Part shown: piece by piece, positions 6,859 to 14,165 of the stretch
Layout of the letters: each line of letters starts with the position of its first letter
Numbering within the stretch: the first letter of the stretch is position 1
NCBI GenBank assembly: GCA_002385745.1
Contig: DGEC01000040.1
Span: 1-21,625, forward strand
Origin: Firmicutes bacterium UBA3936
GTDB taxonomy: Bacteria > Bacillota > Dethiobacteria > Dethiobacterales > Dethiobacteraceae
DNA length: 21,625 nt
Direction: 5' to 3'
Notes under the pieces: model-generated
What the model was told of the DNA's origin: nothing
Database searches by the model: none
What the model saw: the letters and a program-made list of their open reading frames with translations, nothing else
Position numbers and translations under genes: made by a program

Positions 6859-7059
6859 ATGATTGTTACCCGCGAACTTATTCTGATGCTCTTGCCCGTT
6901 ATCGTGCTTCAGCTTGGCCTGGCTGTTTACTGTGCGGTAAAAATCCTTACCGAAGGAGTGCAAAATCTCAACCGCTGGGTGTGGCTCTTAATCTGTCTCT
7001 TCATCAACCTGATCGGCCCCATTACATTCCTGCTTGTAGGCAGAAAGAGGGATCTTTGA
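6859..7059 (+). CDS. small PLDc_N-type membrane protein (YxlE-like)
   Basis: A 66-residue protein with two membrane helices separated by a short loop (residues ~8-28 and ~42-60), ending in a basic GRKRDL tail. The pattern NLNRWVWLLICLFINLIGPITFLLVGRK is the hallmark of the PLDc_N (phospholipase D-nuclease N-terminal) family. In Bacillus subtilis such a protein (YxlE) precedes the ABC genes yxlF and yxlG, as here. Its role is unknown; it may regulate or stabilise the ABC exporter. A strong AAAGGAGG site precedes the ATG. The stop overlaps the next start by one base (TGATG). Confidence 0.88.
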   Translation: MIVTRELILMLLPVIVLQLGLAVYCAVKILTEGVQNLNRWVWLLICLFINLIGPITFLLVGRKRDL

Positions 7060-7982
7060 TGATTACCGTAAAAAACCTGACGAAAAATTTCAATTCCTTT
7101 TCTGCCCTGAAAGGCATTAACCTCCGGGTCAAAAAGGGTGAAATCTACGGTTTCATCGGCCAAAACGGCGCCGGTAAAACAACAACCATGAATATTCTGG
7201 CAGGCCTTTCCCGGCCGACAAAGGGCAGCTGCCTGGTAAACGGCAAGGATGTAACCAAAATTAAGCACCCGAGTGAACTGCACATCGGTTACCTGCCCGA
7301 AGCCCCCCGCTTTTACCCCTGGCTGACTGCTTTTGAAACACTGGAATATCTTGGCAACAGCGGCGGGCGCCGGGTTGCGGCAGCCAGAATCAAAGAACTG
7401 CTGGACTGGGTGGGCCTCTCGGAGGCGGTCCGCCGCCGGGTCGGCGGCTTCTCCCGGGGAATGAAACAGCGGCTGGGAATTGCCGCAGCCCTCATCCATG
7501 ACCCTGAATTGCTTATTTTTGACGAGCCGGCATCGGCGCTGGACCCGGAAGGGCGCAATGATGTACTGAACTTGATTAAAAAATTAAAAAATATGGGTAA
7601 AACAATCTTTTTTTCCAGCCACATATTAAGCGACGTGGAGCGGGTTTGTGACACGGTCGGCATTATTATTGCCGGTAAAATGGCCGCAGAAAAACCTTTA
7701 CCGGAAATGCTCAAGGAAGACATACTGCCCAGCTACGACATCACCCTGCAGAAACCAATTGACTCCGGGATACTGGATAAGCTGTCACAAATCCAGGGAG
7801 TAAGCAAAGTAACGGGAAATGAGCTTAATCTTTCTGTAATGACAGACGCTTTTTTTGACACATCCCTGTTGTTTAAATTTTTCGTTGACAACAAGCTTGC
7901 CGTCAACTCCTTCGCCCGCCGCCAAAACAGGCTGGAGGATGTTTACCTGCAGGAGGTGAACACCAATGATAAACAGTCTTAG
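7059..7982 (+). CDS. ABC transporter ATP-binding protein (YxlF/CcmA-like)
   Basis: A 307-aa ATPase of the multidrug/antibiotic-resistance exporter type. Walker A GQNGAGKTT (34-42), a divergent signature GFSRGMKQR (129-137), Walker B LLIFDEP (150-156) and H-loop His187 are present. The Q-loop position reads YLPEAPRFYPWLT, with Glu in place of Gln as in many members of this subfamily. Residues ~220-307 form the C-terminal accessory domain typical of these exporters. ATG at 7059 overlaps the previous stop by one base, with AGAGGGAT as ribosome site; the frame is open further upstream but only as an overlap with the previous gene. It works with the permease that follows. Confidence 0.92.
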   Translation: MITVKNLTKNFNSFSALKGINLRVKKGEIYGFIGQNGAGKTTTMNILAGLSRPTKGSCLVNGKDVTKIKHPSELHIGYLPEAPRFYPWLTAFETLEYLGNSGGRRVAAARIKELLDWVGLSEAVRRRVGGFSRGMKQRLGIAAALIHDPELLIFDEPASALDPEGRNDVLNLIKKLKNMGKTIFFSSHILSDVERVCDTVGIIIAGKMAAEKPLPEMLKEDILPSYDITLQKPIDSGILDKLSQIQGVSKVTGNELNLSVMTDAFFDTSLLFKFFVDNKLAVNSFARRQNRLEDVYLQEVNTNDKQS

Positions 7983-8718
7983 AAAAGAAATCAGGTACGG
8001 TTTGCGCAACAACACTTTTCTCATCCTTTTTGCAGTTTTTTTCTTCTTCGCCTTCATGACACCCGTTATGTTAAAAATCCTGCCGGAAGTATTAAAAAGC
8101 AAGTTCCCCGGCTTTCCCCTGCAGGAACTTGTCAATATGACACAGCTCGGCTGTTTGCAAAGCTATATGGGTGATGTTTTGGAAATCGGCACTTTGCTTG
8201 TCTCTCTTGCACTCTGCGGCCTTCTGGCACAGGAAATCAGGGATAACACGCTAGTCCTCCCGCTCTGTGCAGGTCAAAGCTATAGCGGCATCATCGCCGC
8301 CAAAATGCTTGTTTTCGGTACAGCAGTACTGCTTATTCCCCTTGCCGCTCTGGTTACAGACTATCTTTATGCCGGACTTCTCTTTTCCTTTGATACTGGC
8401 ATCCTGCCTGTCATCACCGGCGGTCTTTTGCAGGGCTTTTACATGGTTTACCTGCTTTCCCTCTTGCTTCTTTTCGGCACCCTCACAAAAAACCCAATCG
8501 CCACAGCACTGCTGACACTGGCCGTCAATTACGGCCTCTATTTTGCCGGCAGCCTGCTCGACATTCACCGGTACCTGCCCTCCGGACTGCTTAGAGAAGC
8601 GCAGCAGCTGCAAAACACTATACCCCTGCAGGCAGCCGTTATTACCCTGGCAATAATCATTGCCTGCGCCTTTCTGGCCTCAAGAACCCTGCAAACACTT
8701 GAATGGAGCAAAAAATAA
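7966..8718 (+). CDS. ABC transporter permease (ABC-2 type, YxlG-like)
   Basis: A 250-aa membrane protein with six predicted segments: an N-terminal helix after a short basic tail, a cytosolic coupling region (QEIRDNTLVLPLCAGQSYSGIIAAKM) typical of ABC-2 permeases, and a block of four to five further helices. It overlaps the ATPase gene by 17 bases, and AGGAGGTG lies upstream inside that gene. It would form the membrane channel of the exporter. The substrate is unknown; toxic peptide, lipid or antibiotic export is typical of related systems. Confidence 0.88.
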   Translation: MINSLRKEIRYGLRNNTFLILFAVFFFFAFMTPVMLKILPEVLKSKFPGFPLQELVNMTQLGCLQSYMGDVLEIGTLLVSLALCGLLAQEIRDNTLVLPLCAGQSYSGIIAAKMLVFGTAVLLIPLAALVTDYLYAGLLFSFDTGILPVITGGLLQGFYMVYLLSLLLLFGTLTKNPIATALLTLAVNYGLYFAGSLLDIHRYLPSGLLREAQQLQNTIPLQAAVITLAIIIACAFLASRTLQTLEWSKK

Positions 8719-8743
8719 CCCCCTCCTCAGCAGGGGGTTTTTT
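8719..8743. terminator. bidirectional rho-independent terminator
   Basis: CCCCCT / AGGGGG stem with a 7-base loop; TTTTTT follows on the plus strand and TTATTTTTT on the minus strand. It lies between the convergent exporter permease gene and the minus-strand membrane gene and can serve both. Confidence 0.85.
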
Positions 8744-9385
8744 CTAGTATTTATAGGAATGCGTAAAGGCCATGGCCACCAGCCCCCGGCCGTAATAAGC
8801 CTGCAGCAGTTCATTAAGGATAATCCCCGTTTCCAGGACAATGGCAAGTATGAGAGGCTTCTGGCTGAAACCCTTGAGAGGCGTATCCAGGACGAAATGA
8901 TAAAAACAATATAATGTCGTCAAATGCAAGATTCCGTGCATGAGAAGGTGCCTGAGGCGCCCGATATAATCCCGCGCATAATAAATAAACATGGTAGCGA
9001 GCGCCCAAAGTCCACCGACAAGCAGCCCGCCGCCTATACTGTGCAGGACAACAAAAACATCGCAGGGAAAGGCCATAAAGAAAAACCCGTAAAAGACAAA
9101 CCACTGCAGAGTCCTGGCCGGCCAAATCCTGCCTGCCCGGCATTTGGCCGTTTCGGCCATGAATTTTTTCCAAACATACATATTAAAAAGAAGCCCTGCC
9201 CCGAAAAGCAGCGCTGCCGGTGTGTTGGCCAAGCCTTCATCAGTTGTAGCTTTACCCAGCCAGCTTAACGGGTCCATTAGCAGAGAAAACCTGCCTGCGT
9301 AACACCACCAGGCAAATAAAGTTAAAACGGAATTGTAAAAAGCCGCAAAGACATATAACCGTGAAACAGCAAGCAAGCAATTCAT
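8744..9385 (-). CDS. uncharacterised multi-pass membrane protein
   Basis: A 213-aa integral membrane protein that I cannot assign. It has about six membrane segments. Polar features inside the membrane part include FPCDVFVVLHSIGGGLLVGGLW (roughly residues 105-126), with a charged Asp and a His on one helix, and a second His-rich stretch RHLLMHGILHLTTLYCFYHF. The Asp/His pattern recalls DUF998 or Frag1/DRAM-like membrane proteins, but this is only a resemblance. The ATG (complement at 9383-9385) follows a GAGGGG site on the minus strand. It is transcribed alone, between two terminators. Confidence 0.75.
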   Translation of the reverse strand: MNCLLAVSRLYVFAAFYNSVLTLFAWWCYAGRFSLLMDPLSWLGKATTDEGLANTPAALLFGAGLLFNMYVWKKFMAETAKCRAGRIWPARTLQWFVFYGFFFMAFPCDVFVVLHSIGGGLLVGGLWALATMFIYYARDYIGRLRHLLMHGILHLTTLYCFYHFVLDTPLKGFSQKPLILAIVLETGIILNELLQAYYGRGLVAMAFTHSYKY

Positions 9386-9487
9386 TTTTCATACCCCTCG
9401 CTGCTTTCTCCCGCTTCCCCGGCCAACAGTTAATAACGCTGGTTCCAAGCACTTTCATATTTGACATGAAAACTTATTTTTCCTGCT

Positions 9488-9514
9488 AAAAAACATCCGG
9501 GAACTCTTCCCCGG
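9488..9514 (-). terminator. rho-independent terminator of the yhaO-yhaN operon
   Basis: On the minus strand, CCGGGGAA / TTCCCGG forms a stem with one bulged G and a GAG loop, followed by ATGTTTTTT. It lies 31 bases past the stop codon of the YhaN-like gene. Confidence 0.65.
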
Positions 9515-9544
9515 CCCACCACGTCCAAGCCCGGCAGCAGGCGA

Positions 9545-12229
9545 TCATCCGCCCACCTTCAGCAATACCGGCCTGTCACAGGCAGCCAGCAACTTTTCAG
9601 CAAGCCACTTGTGGCAGGTAAAAAGAAATACCTGCCTTTGCCCGGCCAGATTGTTCAGTATTTTAATTCCTTCCTCAAGTCTCGTCCCGTCCCAGTTTAC
9701 CAGAACTTCATCCAGCAGCAGGGGCAGTCTTTCCCGCCCGGAATCCAGATGCTCCACCAGTGCCAGCCGCAGTGCCAGATAAATCTGCTCCAGCACACCC
9801 CTGCTTAGGGGAGGGGCGGCCTCCAGAAGCTCGTCGGCATAGTCCGCCCGGACCAGAAGCCCGGATGCATCATCCTTTGCATAGAGGCGGTTGTAACGCT
9901 CACCTGTTATCAGGCTGAGGTAGCTGCCGGCCTTCTGTAAAACATCGGGCTGGTGCTCTTCCCGGAAACGGCGGTCTGCAGCTTTTAAAAGGGTTTTCAA
10001 AAGTTCCAGACGGTCGCGCCTCACACAAACGGCATTTAGTTCTTCAGCAAGCTCGTTGATTTCTCCTGTAATATCATCCAGCCTGTCCTGATTCGACAGG
10101 TGTTTTAGGTCGGTTTCAAGCTCCCGGATTTTTTCTGTTAAATCCCTTAATTCGTTTTCCAGATCTTCCCGCCCTTCTTTTGCTTTCGCAAGCTCGTGAT
10201 CGCTAAAATTCCAAGCTTCTTCTTCAGCTGCCAGTTTATTAATTTCCTGCTCAATTTCCGCAAGGTCGGGATATTCTCTTTCCAAATCCTCCCTTAAAGT
10301 TTTTGCCCGGTTAAGACAGCCCCGCCGCTGCAAAAGGTCATTTATCTTCTCCTCAATGCTCTCCCCTGCAAGCGGCTGCAGACTGTCAATAAGATCGTGC
10401 CGCTCGCTCTCCAGTTTTCCAAGCTCCGCTTGTAAAGCGGCAAGACTCGCCTTTATTTCAGTTTGCTTCTGCAATGCATTAGCGGCAGAAATACTGCGCT
10501 TATTTGCTGCTTTCAAACGTTCTTCCAGTATTCCCAGGCATTCCAAAATGTCACCGGCCGGCGGGATGCCAAGAGCCTCCATAATGCCGTTTATTTCCTC
10601 TTCCCGTCTTTGCAAGCGGCCGGCAATTTGGGCCCGCTTGTTTTCAAGATCGGATTTTTGCTCTATGAGGTTTTTAATATTTTTAATATCAAGCAGAATT
10701 GTCTCGTCGGGAAACTCAAGCCTCTCCTGCGGGACAGGCAGCCCCTGCAAGGCTTTTTTTACTGTTTCCCTCCTTTCCTGCAGTTCATTTTTAAGCCCGG
10801 ACAGGGCTTTTTCAGCTTCTTTAAGTTCAACGCCGGTTAAGCCCTTGCCCCTGTTGATAAACCAGTATGCCGCAAGCCCAAGCCCCAGAACAGCAAGCAA
10901 TGCCGCGGCAAAACCAAAGGGTGAATTGCCCAGCAGAAAGGTTCCCGCAAGTCCCAGCAGGACGGCAAAGAGTGAAACAAGCGGCAAAATCCTCAAGTCG
11001 GCTCCGCCGCTCCGGGCACGCAGCCCTTCCAGCCTGGCCTGCTGTTCCATATAACGCTGCTGCACAGCTTTACAAGAGTTAATGCCGGCCCGCAGTTCGA
11101 CCTCTTCAATACTTAAAAGAACCTTTTCAAGTTCCGGCTTCCAGCCGCCGGGCAGGAAATTTGCCGCCTGATCGGCAATGCGGTCCGAGCTTCGCCGCAG
11201 TTCATTTTCCATTGCCCTGAACTGCTCTCTGTCAGATTCTATTTGGGCATACCACCTGGAGATTCTTTCGATTTCAGCGGCCTGACTGCAAACCAGCCGG
11301 TCTTCTTCAGTAAAAGCGGCGATTATTTGCTCCGATTCCTGCTGCTGTTTTTTCGCTTCATCAATTTCCCCCTTAACCTCCTGAATTCTCACCTCTATAT
11401 TATGCAGGAATTCCCCCGGATTTTCAGGCAGATTATGATATTTTTCCATGTCACCTGCCGTATTTTGCAGTTCTTTAATGCGTTCCAGCTTTTTTTTCAC
11501 AGGCCAAAGCCGCTCCGCCCTGATCAGATATGTGTTTATTTTGGTTTTCTCACTTTGCAGTTTTTGCAGCCGGCCCCTCAAAGCGGCTAATTCTTCCTCT
11601 ATGCTGTGCAGTTTCCCTTCATTTTCAAGAGCGGCTTTTTTCCTCTGCCTTAACTCTGAAATTTTTGTTTGCAGTTCCCTGGCCCGTGGCTTGCCCCGCC
11701 TGTCCGGCCGCCAAAACTTTTGAGCCTCGTTTTCCAGCTCATTTATTACCTTGGCTACGGGCCTGAGAAATGGCGCATACTGTCCTCCCAGCAGCCGGTC
11801 CTGCAATTCCTGCCAGGCGCTTTCGTCAGGAAAGCAGAGTTTATCCAGAGTCAGAGAATAGACGGCGGTAAAAATTTCCTGGGAAATAAATGCCAGGATA
11901 TCAAGCGGTTTATTGCCAATATTAACGGCAGTTTCTTCTTTTATCACCCTGCCTTCCGGCCGGTTGTGGAGAGTGCGCTGCACAAGCAGGCAGTTGCCGC
12001 TGCTGTCGGCAAACTCACCTTCAATGACGGCCCTGCTGCCGTCCCACGGGAGATAAGGATTGCCCGTCACAGGCTTCCAACCGTAAAAAAGCGTTTCTAT
12101 TAAATTAAAAAGTGTGCTTTTGCCCGATTCGTTGTTCCCGTAAACAACAATCAGGTCAGCGTCAAGGCCGCCTGCCTCCCAGTCCTTCAGGCAGCCGAAA
12201 CTGCCGGCTTTAAGGGTTTTTATTCTCAT
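9545..12229 (-). CDS. yhaN: YhaN-like SMC/Rad50-type ATPase
   Basis: An 894-aa ATPase of the SbcC/Rad50-like YhaN family, partner of the nuclease encoded just upstream. Walker A GNNESGKST lies at 31-39. Long coiled coils fill residues ~180-400 and ~480-780. A hydrophobic hairpin at about 410-460 (LVSLFAVLLGLAGTFLLG, then LLAVLGLGLAAYWF) gives two membrane segments in the middle, a known YhaN feature that replaces the zinc hook of Rad50. Near the end come a signature-like region PPLSRGVLEQIYLALRLAL, Walker B LPLLLDEVLVNWD (Asp840, Glu841) and an H-loop FTCHKW. The start overlaps the YhaO stop by ATGA. The likely job is membrane-linked DNA end processing or repair. Confidence 0.92.
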   Translation of the reverse strand: MRIKTLKAGSFGCLKDWEAGGLDADLIVVYGNNESGKSTLFNLIETLFYGWKPVTGNPYLPWDGSRAVIEGEFADSSGNCLLVQRTLHNRPEGRVIKEETAVNIGNKPLDILAFISQEIFTAVYSLTLDKLCFPDESAWQELQDRLLGGQYAPFLRPVAKVINELENEAQKFWRPDRRGKPRARELQTKISELRQRKKAALENEGKLHSIEEELAALRGRLQKLQSEKTKINTYLIRAERLWPVKKKLERIKELQNTAGDMEKYHNLPENPGEFLHNIEVRIQEVKGEIDEAKKQQQESEQIIAAFTEEDRLVCSQAAEIERISRWYAQIESDREQFRAMENELRRSSDRIADQAANFLPGGWKPELEKVLLSIEEVELRAGINSCKAVQQRYMEQQARLEGLRARSGGADLRILPLVSLFAVLLGLAGTFLLGNSPFGFAAALLAVLGLGLAAYWFINRGKGLTGVELKEAEKALSGLKNELQERRETVKKALQGLPVPQERLEFPDETILLDIKNIKNLIEQKSDLENKRAQIAGRLQRREEEINGIMEALGIPPAGDILECLGILEERLKAANKRSISAANALQKQTEIKASLAALQAELGKLESERHDLIDSLQPLAGESIEEKINDLLQRRGCLNRAKTLREDLEREYPDLAEIEQEINKLAAEEEAWNFSDHELAKAKEGREDLENELRDLTEKIRELETDLKHLSNQDRLDDITGEINELAEELNAVCVRRDRLELLKTLLKAADRRFREEHQPDVLQKAGSYLSLITGERYNRLYAKDDASGLLVRADYADELLEAAPPLSRGVLEQIYLALRLALVEHLDSGRERLPLLLDEVLVNWDGTRLEEGIKILNNLAGQRQVFLFTCHKWLAEKLLAACDRPVLLKVGG

Positions 12230-13479
12230 AACTTATCCGCCTCCAGTAATCGCACGGCTGCCTCAAAATCAATTCCCGCAAGTAGGGATTTCAGGTACAG
12301 CAGCTTCCCAGCTTCATCTCCCTTTTTCTGATAGCCTGCAAGCACTTCAGGCGCCAGTTTCAGAAGCATCTCTTCATCCGCATTTACAGAATCAATTACG
12401 GCAAGCAGCGCTCCCAAAATGTGCGGTTTGCCCCGGTGATGATCCGGATTGACGGGCGGGAGCAGATTTTCAACCTTGATTTCAATGTAATCAAGGTTTA
12501 AGGCAAAAGAAAGCTCCTCTTCCAGGACTGCTATGTTTTCCGGACTGTTTAGCTCCTTGTAAAGCGGGCAGGGTCCGGTAAGGTTCAGTCTCAAGAAAAC
12601 CCGCTCCGGCGGGTATTCTCCCGCAAAATATTCCTGAACGGAGCCGGTTATGATATTTTGCAGGTCATCAAAGTTTGCGGCCTTCTCCAAACTGTCCACA
12701 GTTATATTTTCCCAGCGAACAGGGGCAAGGGGACGGAAATCAATTTTCACATCATTTGCGTGTATCTCAACCAGGTACACACCCTTGGACCCTGTTTCCC
12801 TGGCATTCCTGCCCATAAGGCTGCCGGAATAAACCACATGCGGATCTTCCGAAATTATTTCCCCGGCGTGGACATGCCCCAAGGCCCAATATTTGTAGCC
12901 TTTTTCCCGCAAGTCTTCCAATGTGCAGGGAGCATACCTTTCATGGTCCTGAGAGCCGCCTGCTCCTGTCACCAGCGCATGCAGCAGGCCGATATGAGGA
13001 ATCTCCCGGGAACCGGCAGGCGGAAACAGTGCTGCCAGGTTTTCGCTTTCCCTTTTCCCTTCATGGCCCGCACCGGCAATTACGGCTCTGATATTCCCTT
13101 CACTGTCGCTTAGGGGAACTTCTTCGGGCCGGCGGCTCCTAAAAATATGTACATTGGCAGGCCAGTCCATCCTGGCTGCACGGTAGCTTATGCCGGAAGG
13201 ATCGTGATTGCCTGCGGCATAAAAAACAGCTATGTTTTTTTCCCTGAGACGGTTCATTTGCTGCAGCAGGAACCTTTCCGTCGTAAAACTTAATGTTTCG
13301 TTGTCAAAAAGGTCCCCTGCCACCAGCAAGGCATGGCAATCTTCCGAGATAGCCAAATCTATCGCCGACCTGAAAGCCTCCCGCAGTGAAGCGCGCAAGA
13401 AACTCCTCATTTGCGGACTGCGGCTTTGAAAGGCCGTGTCCAGGTGGACATCTGCCAAGTGCAAGAATTTAAAAACCAT
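12226..13479 (-). CDS. yhaO: YhaO-like DNA repair metallophosphoesterase (Mre11/SbcD type)
   Basis: A 417-aa calcineurin-like phosphoesterase, presumed Mn-dependent nuclease. All metal motifs are present: DVHLD (10-14), GDLFDN (55-60), GNHD (90-93), His167 in LLHAL, and GHVH (201-204). The C-terminal ~170 residues match the cap/partner-binding region expected for YhaO/SbcD proteins. The ATG (complement at 13477-13479) follows GGGAGAGAG on the minus strand, and a near-consensus promoter lies upstream. The nuclease is translated first and coupled to the ATPase by a 4-base overlap, which supports a stoichiometric complex. Confidence 0.93.
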   Translation of the reverse strand: MVFKFLHLADVHLDTAFQSRSPQMRSFLRASLREAFRSAIDLAISEDCHALLVAGDLFDNETLSFTTERFLLQQMNRLREKNIAVFYAAGNHDPSGISYRAARMDWPANVHIFRSRRPEEVPLSDSEGNIRAVIAGAGHEGKRESENLAALFPPAGSREIPHIGLLHALVTGAGGSQDHERYAPCTLEDLREKGYKYWALGHVHAGEIISEDPHVVYSGSLMGRNARETGSKGVYLVEIHANDVKIDFRPLAPVRWENITVDSLEKAANFDDLQNIITGSVQEYFAGEYPPERVFLRLNLTGPCPLYKELNSPENIAVLEEELSFALNLDYIEIKVENLLPPVNPDHHRGKPHILGALLAVIDSVNADEEMLLKLAPEVLAGYQKKGDEAGKLLYLKSLLAGIDFEAAVRLLEADKL

Positions 13480-13535
13480 AATACTCTCTCCCGGTGCTTA
13501 TTCCGGCAGCATATTTCTCCCCGCCGTCTATGATA

Positions 13536-13564
13536 ATTATGTTAGTTATCCCAATAAACGTCAA
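13536..13564 (-). promoter_or_regulatory. sigma-A promoter of the yhaO-yhaN operon
   Basis: On the minus strand there is -35 TTGACG (complement 13559-13564), a 17-base spacer and -10 CATAAT (complement 13536-13541), about 57 bases before the yhaO start. Confidence 0.75.
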
Positions 13565-13615
13565 CACTTATTGTTTTCGCTGCTTCCGCCGGTTAACCTG
13601 TTGGCCGATAGACAA

Positions 13616-13656
13616 AATAAAGCAAAATGCCGGCCGGGTATAAACTACCGGCCGGC
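13616..13656 (-). terminator. GC-rich terminator hairpin of the flavoprotein gene
   Basis: A perfect 9-bp stem (GCCGGCCGG / CCGGCCGGC) with a short loop; on the minus strand it is followed by ATTTTGCTTTATTTT. It lies about 30 bases past the stop of the PPOX-like gene. The T-run is interrupted, but the stem is very stable. Confidence 0.7.
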
Positions 13657-13686
13657 TGCAAACAAAATCTTCCGTTCACCGGAACA

Positions 13687-14082
13687 TTAAAACTTAATAA
13701 CTTTCGGTTCTCCCATAAAAGATGAAATTGTTGCCGTTGCATCTTTAAGGTAGAAAACCTGGTTGTTGCCGTCACCGGCTGCATACATGCCTTTCAGGTT
13801 GGGGTAGGCATCCAGCATATGCTGCTGCGGCTCTATCCTGTCGTCTTCAACGGCCGTAGCTTCCACACGAATCCATTTGCCGTCCGACGACATGGCGCAG
13901 ATCTCAATTTTCGGATTTGTCATCATCTGCTTTGACACATTTTTCTTTTTGCCGGTCTGTATGTAAAGCTTGCCCTCAAACAGGTCAATGGTGCCAAAGG
14001 GGCGAACTCTCGGCTGGTCACCGTCCATAGTCGCAAGATAATAGGTCCCGCACTTTTTTAAAAACTCATAAACTTCCTGCAT
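13687..14082 (-). CDS. pyridoxamine 5'-phosphate oxidase-like FMN-binding protein
   Basis: A 131-aa protein of the PPOX-class split-barrel family. The N-terminal MQEVYEFLKKCGTYYLATMDGDQPRVRPFG pattern, the FEGKLYIQTGKKKNVSKQMMTNPKIEIC stretch (flavin phosphate contacts) and the WIRVEATA strand are characteristic. Small members of this family bind FMN or F420 and reduce unknown substrates; the real substrate is not predictable. ATG with complement at 14080-14082 is preferred because GGAGGT lies 7 bases upstream of it; the ATG at 14097 overlaps that site. It lies immediately downstream of the surface-glycan operon on the same strand, with no terminator visible between, but has its own candidate promoter. 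Confidence 0.88.
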   Translation of the reverse strand: MQEVYEFLKKCGTYYLATMDGDQPRVRPFGTIDLFEGKLYIQTGKKKNVSKQMMTNPKIEICAMSSDGKWIRVEATAVEDDRIEPQQHMLDAYPNLKGMYAAGDGNNQVFYLKDATATISSFMGEPKVIKF

Positions 14083-14128
14083 AAACAATACCTCCATTTC
14101 CTTTGTTCTGAATTAATATACTAATATC

Positions 14129-14157
14129 ATTACATCATATTGCGGCAAATTATTCAA
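14129..14157 (-). promoter_or_regulatory. candidate promoter of the PPOX-like gene
   Basis: On the minus strand, TTGAAT (complement 14152-14157), 17 bases, TGTAAT (complement 14129-14134). It lies in the 83 bases between the glycan operon and the PPOX-like gene. Confidence 0.45.
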
Positions 14158-14165
14158 GTCAGGTT

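Noticed and set aside
10356..11054. 232-codon plus-strand ORF inside the YhaN-like gene
   Set aside because: It is antisense to an intact 894-codon gene with all ATPase motifs; its protein is Ser/Pro/Arg-rich low-complexity, typical of a shadow frame.
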